This document shows, in pieces, positions 1-8,573 of a stretch of 64,000 nucleotides of DNA. The notes below the pieces were generated by a model that worked only from the letters and a program-made list of their open reading frames with translations, was not told where the DNA came from and made no database searches. Every line of letters starts with the position of its first letter. Positions within the stretch are counted from its first letter, which is position 1. The position numbers and the translations under genes are program-made. The DNA comes from Morchella semilibera (lineage: Eukaryota; Ascomycota; Pezizomycetes; Pezizales; Morchellaceae): NCBI GenBank assembly GCA_009192285.1, contig CM018604.1:1736001-1800000 (forward strand), read 5' to 3'.

Positions 1-89
1 AATTAATCATTTAGTAAGTTTTCTTGGCATTGATTCGCCACTGGTAGTAAATTAATGACCGCTAGTGGTGAATTGACAGCCTGTCCTAG
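1..89. other. Left-edge fragment, possibly leader of a minus-strand Gyp1 element
   Basis: No gene is visible. Read on the minus strand, the bases next to the LTR at 90 (CTAGGACAGGCTGTC) resemble the first bases after the 5' LTRs of Gyp1 elements elsewhere in this window (CTAAGACGAGACC). This may be the start of the internal region of a Gyp1 element that runs out of the window. The match is short. Confidence 0.3.
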
Positions 90-375
90 TGTGACGGAGT
101 AACCCGACGCAAAGAAGAAGATGACAATGATGACGCAGAAGAACTCGAGGGGCACACCGAGCGACGAGGAGACTGACGAAAACAAGGGCGACACCGGGCA
201 GGTACAAGCACAGGTACCGGCGAGGGCAAAGGCAAGGGCAAAGGCACATGGGCACAGGACAGAGAGAGTGAGGACCAGATGGACCTCAACGAGAACGATG
301 AGAGATACTATGAGTTTCCTCTGGTCAGAGGAGCGAGTATTTGGTACGAAAGGCTATGGCTTAGAAATAGGAGTA

Positions 376-385
376 CATCAGCAAG
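376..385 (+). repeat. Left terminal inverted repeat of the Plavaka element
   Basis: CATCAGCAAG, preceded by target base pair TA. It matches the reverse complement of 12068-12077. The first nine bases are also the ends of the seven 137-bp MITEs in this window. Confidence 0.9.
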
Positions 386-689
386 CCTATTCAACCCTAC
401 CGGAGGCCCGGGAGGTGTGGGAGACGTTCGGAGACACCCGTCAAACTTTCGATCTCCAGGGGCTTACCCGCCCGTACGAGGGCCTCCTGAGCCTTTGCAG
501 GAGCCTCCCGAGCCTTCAAGAAGGCTTAGCGGGCTCTCCTGATGCTAAGCGGCGCTCTCCTGGCGCCATCTGGAGGCTTTGTAATATTCTCTCCCAAGAG
601 GCTGCGAGATATCGTAGACCTCCACACTAGTAGGAGGTTTTCGTTTAGAGAGGCTTCAGAGACGCTCTGTTATAAGCCCAAGGATGAGT
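386..689. other. Left subterminal region of the Plavaka element
   Basis: No gene is supported; the reading frame crossing this stretch starts in the outer LTR and is a shadow. It holds several copies of the GGCTT/GGCTC...GAGCC motif, for example GAGGGCCTCCTGAGCC near 478 and GAGCCTCCCGAGCCTTC near 500. These are likely transposase-binding or structural repeats. Confidence 0.5.
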
Positions 690-1718
690 AGGGCGTTCTC
701 GTGAGGGCTCCCCAAGCCCTCCTGCTATCTCCGGAGGATTAAGCGAGATCTCCCAAGCTCTCCTGTAATCCCTGCCAATCTCCTGGGCTCTCCTGAGGGC
801 TCGCCAAGCCCTCCTGATATCTCCGGAGACTGCTGATGATTAAGCGAAACCTCCCAAGCTCTCCTGTGATCCCTGCCAATCTCCTGGGCTCTCCTGAGGG
901 CTCGCCAAGCCCTCCTGATATCTCCGGAGACTGCTGATGATTAAGCGAAACCTCCCAAGCTCTCCTGTAATCCCTGCCAATCTCCTGGGCTCTCCTGAGG
1001 GCTCGCCAAGCCCTCCTGATATCTCCGGAGACTACTGATGATTAAGCGAAACCTCCCAAGCTCTCCTGTAATCCCTGTCAATCTCCTGGGCTCTCCTGAG
1101 GGCTCGCCAAGCCCTCCTGATATCTCCGGAGACTACTGATGATTAAGCGAAACCTCCCAAGCTCTCCCGTAATCCCTGTCAATCTCCTGGGCTCTCCTGA
1201 GGGCTCGCCAAGCCCTCCTGATATCTCCGGAGACTACTGATGATTAAGCGAAACCTCCCAAGCTCTTCCGTAATCCCTGCCAATCTCCTGGGCTCTCCTG
1301 AGGGCTCGCCAAGCCCTCCTGATATCTCCGGAGACTACTGATGATTAAGCGAAACCTCCCAAGCTCTCCCGTAATCCCTGCCAATCTCCTGGGCTCTCCT
1401 GAGGGCTCGCCAAGCCCTCCTGATATCTCCGGAGACTACTGATGATTAAGCGAAACCTCCCAAGCTCTCCTGTAATCCCTGTCAATCTCCTGGGCTCTCC
1501 TGAGGGCTCGCCAAGCCCTCCTGATATCTCCGGAGACTACTGATGATTAAGCGAAACCTCCCAAGCTCTCCCGTAATCCCTGCCAATCTCCTGGGCTCTC
1601 CTGAGGGCTCGCCAAGCCCTCCTGATATCTCCGGAGACTCTTGAAGATTAAGCCAGATCTCCCATGCTCTCCTGTAATCCCTGCCTATCTCCTGGGCTCT
1701 CCCAATATCTCCGAGGAC
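690..1718 (+). repeat. Tandem array, ten 101-bp units
   Basis: The anchor TAAG occurs at 740, 841, 942, 1043, 1144, 1245, 1346, 1447, 1548 and 1649, a period of exactly 101 bp. The eight units from the second to the ninth are nearly identical; the first and last have diverged. Each unit holds two short palindromes, GAGGGCTCGCCAAGCCCTC and TCTCCGGAGA. Plavaka and CACTA ends commonly carry subterminal repeats bound by the transposase, and that is the likely role. The same unit recurs inverted at 5866-6447. Confidence 0.92.
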
Positions 1719-1880
1719 TTTCAAACTATTACTAATCTACTGATACCTCAAAATCCACTTTGATTATTCATACCATACATAAAAATAGGAGTCCTCCCCC
1801 AAAATCACATATCCACCGTCGAGGCGGGAGGAGGCTCTTGAAATGCCTCTCCCGCCTTCGCCATGCCCACGTCCCCCAAA
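1719..1880. other. Spacer between the array and the DUF6532-like gene
   Basis: About 160 bp. It holds the 3' flank of the minus-strand gene ending at 1881. No other gene or repeat is recognised. Confidence 0.4.
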
Positions 1881-3880
1881 TCACTCAATCGCTGCTGGTG
1901 CCTTCCCTTTCTTCCCGCGCGCCTTTGCAGCTCTCCATGCGGCTATATCCGCAGCTAATTGAACATCATCCTCCTCCAGGCCGACTCTGGATATAACCTC
2001 TTTAGGCCCTCTTAACTCATCGACCTAAAAGGCTTGTTAGTATATAGATAAGGCTCTTTGAGACTTTTTTATTTACCTTCTCGCGAATTGATTCTCGTAT
2101 TACTTCCAGTGTGCCCTCCTGGTTCTCCTTGCTTCTCTTCCCCCATGTGCTTAACATCCTGTTATAGGTAGCTGGAGGTATCCCGAAGTCAGAAGGAGCC
2201 TTTTAGAGGGCTTGGTGCGCCTTACTCATGATATCCGGATTCTGATGAGGATTGAAGTTCAACCCTTCGACGTATATGCCTGTTTTCCAAGATCGTAAGA
2301 TAAACCAGATTGCGGTGCAAACTAGGCTAATAAACGCCTGAGATATATCATCAATGAAACCAGGATCCCTGGCCCCACGCATTTTATCACCTTTGTAATA
2401 TTTTAGAAATATTACTTCTACGATTTCCGGGGCCCAAAAGTGAAGCCGGCCTGTCTAGTGGCTGTCAGCACCTTGCCAAAGGCTCATAGAACGGTGGAGA
2501 GAGCTCTTACAGTATAATTATCAGGATCGCTTATAAAACGGTCATTCTCGAGGAGAAAGGACACCTTCTTACCCTTTGCCTCTGGCGTTTTCTCCTCGCT
2601 CAAGCCATACAAAAGATCCTTCGACATGCAGTCCTTCACTGTAAAAACAAGGTGCGATCTCACCCGCGAACAATTGATTTGAACCTAATGGAAGCAGTTA
2701 GCGAAGGCTCACTAAGCCCTCCGAAAGGCGCGCGAGGCACTCACGTCGCTCCTAGCTAACTTAGTCATTGGTAGACTTGTATTAAAATGGTCGTTTGCCT
2801 CACTCCAAAACCGACGGACGTTAATACTAAGAGAATCAGCTTGAGGCCAAGGCTCCTCGAGCAATGTATAACGTCCGAGAAGGTATCCCGCATGCTTGAT
2901 TACGGACTTGGCCTCTGCTGCGTTTTCATTAATGGAGTCAGGCTCTGGTGCTCCATACTGCGAAGGCGTTGGCGTTCCATACTGCGAAGGCGTTGGCGTT
3001 CTATATGGAGATAGGGCTCTACGATATTGCTGTGGAGAGCTAGGCATGCGAAAGGGTTGTGAATTTGAAGGGGTTGTCTCGTTCTCGCGGTCGAGCTCTT
3101 GTCGCAAGGTGCTGCTGGTCGAGCGAAATGAGGAACTTGTGGAGGCGATGCTAGCCCTTTCGGAGGCTGCTCCAGCCTTCCGTGGAGTTTCCAGCCTTCG
3201 TGAATTCACGACATGACGGTTTCCGTGCTCCGTTATATCAGCGGTTTGACTGAGACGAGGGGGATTTAAATATCACATACCTGCATCATATTTACTGCAA
3301 AAGAAGAAGAAGCAATTGCTTCTGCCGCCAGTCCACTAGGTCTCCTTCGAGTGGCTGCAAGAGCCCTGGCGGAGGCCACAGGGGCCTCCCTTGGTGTTTT
3401 TCCAGCTCGCGACCCCCGGTTTGATGGTGGTCGTGGCAGTGGTCGTGATGGTGGTGGTAGTTGTGGTGGTTGTGGTGGGGATGGTGGGACTGGGGATATA
3501 CTCCGTTCTGATAAAGGCATACGCTGGGGCGGTGGTGCATTCTCATCTCCCGGCTCCTCGTCCTCATAGTCATCCTCATGGATTTGAACGTAGTCTTCCT
3601 CCTCTGGATGATCATCAAAATCACTCCAGGTTTTTGGTGGGCCCTGCAACGCTCCGTTTACCAATATTGCCCCGTCCGGAAACCTTTCTGGAGGGTTCGG
3701 GGAGCCATAGTAATCGGGGTCAGTATCTGGTTCTGTAGTACCGGAATTCCTACTGCTCGCAGCACTCGAAATACTCATCGCCCCCCTTAGACGTTTATTA
3801 ATGGAGGAGGAGATCGGGGCTTGCATGCCATGTCCTTCCTCAACGCCACGCTTGTTGATTTTTGCTCTCTGCGAAGCCAT
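1881..3880 (-). CDS. Accessory protein resembling DUF6532 family, five exons, one internal stop
   Basis: Exons read on the minus strand: 3880-3281, 3227-2745, 2684-2511, 2454-2077, 2024-1881. The four introns are 52-60 bp with GT...AG ends and branch-like CTGAT, CTAAC, CTGAC and CTAAC, and every junction keeps the frame, giving 592 codons. I chose the ATG at 3880 (MASQRAK); an earlier in-frame GTG is less likely. The first 280 residues are low-complexity, acidic and proline-rich. The region at about residues 290-500 (GYLLGRYTLLEEPWPQ, LHFWAPEIVEVIF, VCTAIWFIL) recalls DUF6532 domains of fungal proteins, many found in repeat-rich regions; that is a recollection, not a search. The tail is basic. 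One TAA lies in exon 4 at 2205-2203 (codon 503) while the frame and the next intron beyond it are intact, so it could be a recent nonsense change or the true end. The role in transposition is unknown. Confidence 0.6.
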
Positions 3881-4242
3881 GATGGTGGTTTGTAAGGCTG
3901 GAAGAGCCTTCATGAAGGCTCTCACCTCCACTATATATGGTTCGATTCACACCATATCACCTTTGCTTTTTCTCGGCAATTAGAGGTTTTTGGCGAGAAG
4001 CCTTCCGGACGGCTCGCTAAGACAGAATCAATTCTATAACTAACCTAAATAAGATAACACGATACCCAAATAGGCAACCATATATTCCCAAACAGGCAAA
4101 ATTGCAACTGCATCTCCAAAAAACAAAAAACAACTGCAGTCAACATCAAACCGCTTATCAGGCCTTCTAAGCTCTAATCAAGCCTTCTAAGCTCTAATCA
4201 AGCCTTCTAAGCTCCAATCAACGCCCCTCGGGCCTTCTAAAC
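3881..4242. other. Spacer between the DUF6532-like gene and U1
   Basis: It contains three direct copies of a short AAGCCTTCTAAGCTC-type repeat (about 4160-4215), part of the element-wide GCCTT motif. The stretch near 4095-4125 (GCAACTGCATCTCC then A-rich) resembles the 3' flank of U2 near 6507-6530, consistent with duplication of U1 and U2 with their flanks. Confidence 0.4.
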
Positions 4243-5484
4243 TCACACTAGGTCGCTAGAGTCCTCGGAGACACGGTCATTGGCATCTCCGCCTTCACCA
4301 TTGGTGTGCCTAAACAGGTGATTTCTCTCGGCCTGGGTCCAAATACGTTCACGATCATAGTGACAAGACTCAAAGGTAATGGCATTTGGGTAGAGCCTTC
4401 TATAATGCTCACCGAGCCTTCTTCCAATCGCCGCGTACCTCTCGGAACGCTCATGCACCACCGCCTGGAGCATCTGGCACCCCTCATCAGTACGGGGCAT
4501 GGAGATATTCAAACCTGTTTGATCAACCTTATTCCTAAACGTTAGCATTTCCTCCTCAACATCAAGCTCTATTCCATCAATGTCGCCTCTAGTAAGGTGC
4601 TGATATCCTTCTAGTGAAGGTGTTTGAGGCATTTGGGTAGGCCCAGTAACGATTGCCGAAGGCCTGTGAAGCACCGCACAGAGCCTTAAGGGTTTTGCCT
4701 CTGTGGTTTTGAGCCAACCTTCCAGCTCTTCAGAATCTCCGATCTGCACATATTCCGGATTTGGGGGATAGGGTGCCTGCCCCCGGGGGGCCGAATTGGA
4801 CAACGCCCCGTAGAAGGCTCGGAAAGCCCTCGCGGGGCTCCCTGGAGCCGCTGGTGGGGCTCGCTTTATTGCAAGTCTTTCTAAATCTTGCATAGACAAC
4901 CCCTGAAGGATGTTAATAAAGGGGATAAGCGATCCGGGCCCGTACCAATCATAGTGGCGGTATATATCGCTGGGGATGCCTGTAACCCTTTCTGGGTCAA
5001 TAATATGTATGGTTATTGCCGGCCTGTAGGGTATTCCCAAGGCCTGCCAGAACTCCGGTGTGGTCTGCAGTTCGTTTGTGCGGGCAGGAGGTGCCCCGGA
5101 GGTGGGTGTATCTTTAACTTCATCATCTGCGCCCCCCAAAGCCCCACCGTGGCGTTGGGCTGTCCTGTTTCTCTTCTGGGATAGATCGATAATGAGGCGG
5201 AGGAGGGCTGCTTGGATCTTTATAGAGTCCTCTGAAGCCTTTGCTGACCATGTGGTCTTTAGCGCCTTGATGGCCCTGTGGTCCATGCAAAATTGACACA
5301 GATTGTTGAATAATTGTTCGCCCGAGGTGACCTTATTAACCCACCCTATTCTTACCATCTCGTCCGCGAGGTCGCTACGGAGAGCCTTATAGATAGCATC
5401 TTTTCCAGTCAATTGTAGGATTCTTCGGCAGTCGTGGATTGTCGTGCACTTGTACGTAGCAGCTGGTCTCCCGCGTGGTGGCAT
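4243..5484 (-). CDS. Unknown accessory protein U1 (413 aa)
   Basis: I do not recognise the family. It is one open frame of 413 residues starting MPPRGRPAATYKC, with no signal peptide or membrane segment visible. Residues 10-305 align by eye with U2 (6741-8192), with shared blocks DCRRIL, ADEM..GWVNK, KASEDSIKIQAAL, DLSQKR, PAITIHIIDPE, YDWYG and LRLCAVLHRPSAIV. A short proline and threonine-rich insert at about residues 125-145 is absent from U2. The C-terminal 100 residues are mostly charged, predicted helical (ERSERYAAIGRRLGEHYRRL), and missing from the U2 frame. The gene lies between the DUF6532-like gene and a promoter resembling that of U2. Conservation of two copies within one transposon suggests a role for the element, such as DNA binding or counter-silencing, but nothing in the sequence shows it. 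Confidence 0.7.
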   Translation of the reverse strand: MPPRGRPAATYKCTTIHDCRRILQLTGKDAIYKALRSDLADEMVRIGWVNKVTSGEQLFNNLCQFCMDHRAIKALKTTWSAKASEDSIKIQAALLRLIIDLSQKRNRTAQRHGGALGGADDEVKDTPTSGAPPARTNELQTTPEFWQALGIPYRPAITIHIIDPERVTGIPSDIYRHYDWYGPGSLIPFINILQGLSMQDLERLAIKRAPPAAPGSPARAFRAFYGALSNSAPRGQAPYPPNPEYVQIGDSEELEGWLKTTEAKPLRLCAVLHRPSAIVTGPTQMPQTPSLEGYQHLTRGDIDGIELDVEEEMLTFRNKVDQTGLNISMPRTDEGCQMLQAVVHERSERYAAIGRRLGEHYRRLYPNAITFESCHYDRERIWTQAERNHLFRHTNGEGGDANDRVSEDSSDLV

Positions 5485-5865
5485 GGTTGGAGCCTTTTCC
5501 GGGTTTGTGGGGCCTTTTTGGAGGTTTGGGGTAGGTGTTAAGATTTGAAGGGACGTTTAAAGACGCGGCTGTCAATGGCTTGAATATAGAGCTTTAGAGT
5601 GGATACTGTACCATCTTAAATACTGTATAGTAATTCAAGATCGAAGCCTTGAAAGGCCTCGAGTGGCCTGAAGAACCGTATGTTTGAAAGTGGCAGGTTT
5701 GAAAGTGGTAGGTTTGAAGACATGAAAACGGGTGAGCGGTGTTTATCTATGATCAAACCTCACTACATAGCGAATATCGTATCACATGATATCACTCGAA
5801 TCAGGAGAGCAGAGGCACCAAGCGCACTAATTAGGGCTTTTGAAGCCATCTGAAGGCTCGAGGAG
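5485..5865 (-). promoter_or_regulatory. U1 upstream region, duplicated promoter copy 1
   Basis: Two blocks are shared with the U2/transposase intergenic region. One is near 5575-5660 (GGCTTGAATATAGAGC, then ACCATCTTA). The other is near 5748-5805 (GATCAAACCTCACTAC, then ATGATATCACTCGAAT). In copy 2 the right-hand side drives the transposase; here it runs into the inverted 101-bp array instead. No core promoter element is certain. Confidence 0.5.
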
Positions 5866-6447
5866 CCTCCTGCCCAGGAGAGCTTGGGAGGTTTCGCTTA
5901 ATCATCAGTTGTCTCCGGAGATTGGCAGGGATCACAGGAGAGCTTGGGAGGTTTCGCTTAATCATCAGCAGTCTCCGGAGATATCAGGAGGGCTTGGCGA
6001 GCCCTCAGGAGAGCCCAGGAGATTGACAGGGATTACAGGAGAGCTTGGGAGGTTTCGCTTAATCATCAGTAGTCTCCGGAGATATCAGGAGGGCTTGGCG
6101 AGCCCTCAGGAGAGCCCAGGAGATTGACAGGGATTACAGGAGAGCTTGGGAGGTTTCGCTTAATCATCAGTAGTCTCCGGAGATATCAGGAGGGCTTGGC
6201 GAGCCCTCAGGAGAGCCCAGGAGATTGACAGGGATTACAGGAGAGCTTGGGAGGTTTCGCTTAATCATCAGTAGTCTCCGGAGATATCAGGAGGGCTTGG
6301 CGAGCCCTCAGGAGAGCCCAGGAGATTGACAGGGATTACAGGAGAGCTTGGGAGGTTTCGCTTAATCATCAGTAGTCTCCGGAGATATCAGGAGGGCTTG
6401 GCGAGCCCTCAGGAGAGCCCAGGAGATTGACAGGGATCACAGGAGAC
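5866..6447 (-). repeat. Inverted tandem array, six 101-bp-type units
   Basis: This is the same unit as 690-1718 but reverse-complemented. The anchor CTTA ends at 5900, 5960, 6061, 6162, 6263 and 6364. The first step is only 60 bp (one shortened unit) and the rest are exactly 101 bp. Units here are more uniform than in the left array. With the left array it brackets the DUF6532-like gene and U1. Confidence 0.9.
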
Positions 6448-6740
6448 AAAAGATAAATCATATAATTATTGCTAAGACCTAAAGAGGTAACCGGGGTAAA
6501 ATTAAGAACTGCATGTGCAAAAACAAAAAACTCCAATTCCCAAATGAAGGCTCCTCAAGCCTTCTAAACTGCCTACAGAGGTTTGGGAGCCTATCACCGT
6601 CGTCGCTGGTTTTATCCTCTGCACCTACAGGTGGTTTCAGTCAGAATAATAAGATTCATATAAATGCCATTCAGGAAGAGCATTCTATAATGCCCACCCC
6701 GATAAGTTCATGGATAGGGTATATTCAGACCTTCAAGTTC
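6448..6740. other. 3' flank of U2
   Basis: Minus-strand reading past the U2 stop still shows weak traces of the U1 C-terminal part (LNIPYP compared with LNISMP), with deletions and stops. This is probably a decayed end of U2. There is no other gene. Confidence 0.45.
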
Positions 6741-8192
6741 CTAATCCAAAAGCTCTATATCATTAATATCGTCCTCAGTCAGGTAATCCCATCCCTCTGG
6801 TGAAGGCGTTTGGGGCCTTTGGGTAGGCCCAGCTACGATTGCCGAAGGCCTATGAAGCACCGCACAAAGCCTTAAGGGTTTTGCCTCTGTGGCCCTGAGC
6901 CAACCTTCCAGCTCTTGATCGTCTCCGATCGGCACATATTCCGGATCTGGGGGATAAGCTGCCTGCCCCCGGGGTGCCGAATTGGACATCGCCCCGTAGA
7001 AGGCTCGAACAGCCCTATTAGGGCCCCCTGGAGCGGCCGGTGGGACTCGCTTCAGCGCGAGGGCTGCTAAATCATACATAGACATCACTTCGAGAATGCC
7101 GGTAAATGGCGTAAGCGACGCAATCCCATACCAGTCGTATGGACGGTACGTATCGCTTGGGATGGCAGTAGCCTTCTCTGGGTCAATAACATGTACGGTT
7201 ATTGCGGGCCTGGGAGGTATTCCTAAAATCTCCCAGGACTTGAGTACCATCTTGTAATATCTCTCGTTATCCACCGCACTTTCCAAAGCTTCGTCATGTC
7301 GTTTGTCTATCCTTTTCCTCTTCTGTGATAGATCTACAATGAGATGGGCTAGGGCTGCTTGGATCTTTATAGAGTCCTCTGAAGCCTTTTCTAACCACTT
7401 GGGCTTCAAATTCGTGAGGGCCTTGTGATCCATGGCATATTCGCACAAATGATTGAATGAAGAATCGCCCGAGCTGGATTTATTCACCCACCCTGTCCTT
7501 GTCATCTCATCGGCGAGCTCTTTGCGTAGAGCCTTATAGATACCATCTTTATCTAAGTGCAAGATTCTCCGGCAGTCGTATGTGGTCTGGCAAATGTACT
7601 TGGCGGGCTGTTTGTATCGTGGTGCCATTTCAGGGGCCTCCTTGGTCTTTTGGACCCGCTTCCTGACTTGTGGGTCTAACCTGGGGGGTAGGGAACGTCG
7701 AGTCTTATGGGTAGGTGTCGTTGGGGGGGCGCCAGGGGCCACCGATAAGCCCTTGGGAGCCCTGGATCCTGAAGGCCCGGATCCTGAAGGCTCGGATCCT
7801 GGAGGGCGTAGAACGGGGCTTTTCGGAGGCTCCTCAGACGTTTTCGACTTTCCCTTCTGGGTGCTCCGGGGTATCTCTTCCTCTGACTCGATCTCTATGT
7901 AGGATGCAACACTACTGCTAGAGGCTGAACTAAGGCTGGAGCCCGAGCTCTCACTATCAATGTACTGCCCGGGGATTAATGGTCCGACCTCCTGTTTTTT
8001 GGATGCGTTTTTATCACTATGGGAGGATATGCGGCTTCGTTTTTGGCCTTGTTTAGGGCTTGCCGGGGTGTTGTCGGGGGTGTTTGGTGAGGGGTGCGGT
8101 TTGGATGCCGACTTATAGAAAGAGGAAAAAAAAGCCTCCTGTATATATGTCAATTGCTTGAATATAGAGCAATAGAGAGGATAAGATACCAT
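6741..8192 (-). CDS. Unknown accessory protein U2, paralogue of U1 (up to 483 aa)
   Basis: Residues from about 189 onward (MAPRYKQPAKYIC, ATG at 7628) align with the whole start of U1, so the ATG at 7628 may be the true start (about 295 residues). If the long frame from 8192 is used, it adds 188 residues that are serine, proline and lysine-rich (SSGSSLSSASSSSVASY, repeated GPSGSEPSGSG-like units), disordered in look, perhaps a nuclear tether. The conserved core matches U1 block for block; the protein stops shortly after the LCAVLHRPSAIV block, whereas U1 continues for about 100 residues. It is divergent from the transposase gene and shares a 380-bp intergenic region with it, so the two are probably co-regulated. 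The function is unknown. Confidence 0.65.
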   Translation of the reverse strand: MVSYPLYCSIFKQLTYIQEAFFSSFYKSASKPHPSPNTPDNTPASPKQGQKRSRISSHSDKNASKKQEVGPLIPGQYIDSESSGSSLSSASSSSVASYIEIESEEEIPRSTQKGKSKTSEEPPKSPVLRPPGSEPSGSGPSGSRAPKGLSVAPGAPPTTPTHKTRRSLPPRLDPQVRKRVQKTKEAPEMAPRYKQPAKYICQTTYDCRRILHLDKDGIYKALRKELADEMTRTGWVNKSSSGDSSFNHLCEYAMDHKALTNLKPKWLEKASEDSIKIQAALAHLIVDLSQKRKRIDKRHDEALESAVDNERYYKMVLKSWEILGIPPRPAITVHVIDPEKATAIPSDTYRPYDWYGIASLTPFTGILEVMSMYDLAALALKRVPPAAPGGPNRAVRAFYGAMSNSAPRGQAAYPPDPEYVPIGDDQELEGWLRATEAKPLRLCAVLHRPSAIVAGPTQRPQTPSPEGWDYLTEDDINDIELLD

Positions 8193-8573
8193 CTTATATC
8201 GTGTATTATAAACTCTTGAAGGCTTCCAGAGACTTGGAGATAGTGTAGTAAGCTTGAGCCAGTGTATCGATCCTAGGGATGGATAGGGATAGAAGTAGGA
8301 GAATAGGAGAACGCGGGGTATCTTCGATCAAACTTCACTACGTCATATATTGGAGTAACAATTGAACATCATATTGAATCATATGATGTCACTCGAATAT
8401 TGTGATCAGAACGTTAGTGCGATAAGATATGATCTATCGGTGCACGGGCCCATTTAGAGTGCCAACCTCCCCGAAGCCTCCCAAGCCTAGGAAGCTTAGG
8501 AAGCCCCCAGGGGCTCCAGAGTCTCCAAAGCCTCCAGAGCCTCCGAAGCCTCCACCAATATTGACTATCAGCA
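8193..8573. promoter_or_regulatory. Divergent promoter between U2 and the transposase
   Basis: A 381-bp head-to-head spacer. It carries the blocks shared with the U1 upstream region: GCTTGAATATAGAGC near 8155-8170 (just inside the long U2 frame), ACCATCTTA near 8190, GATCAAACTTCACTAC near 8326, and ATGATGTCACTCGAAT near 8383. Next to the transposase start are short direct repeats of a CCTCCNAAGCC motif (8465-8555). Confidence 0.5.

Noticed and set aside
690-1718. Regular repeat array that could be mistaken for a CRISPR array
   Set aside because: The whole 101-bp unit repeats without variable spacers, there are no cas genes and the setting is a eukaryotic transposon.
3351-3738. Plus-strand glycine and valine-rich frames
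   Set aside because: Antisense of the proline and histidine-rich first exon of the DUF6532-like gene, which has consistent introns on the minus strand.
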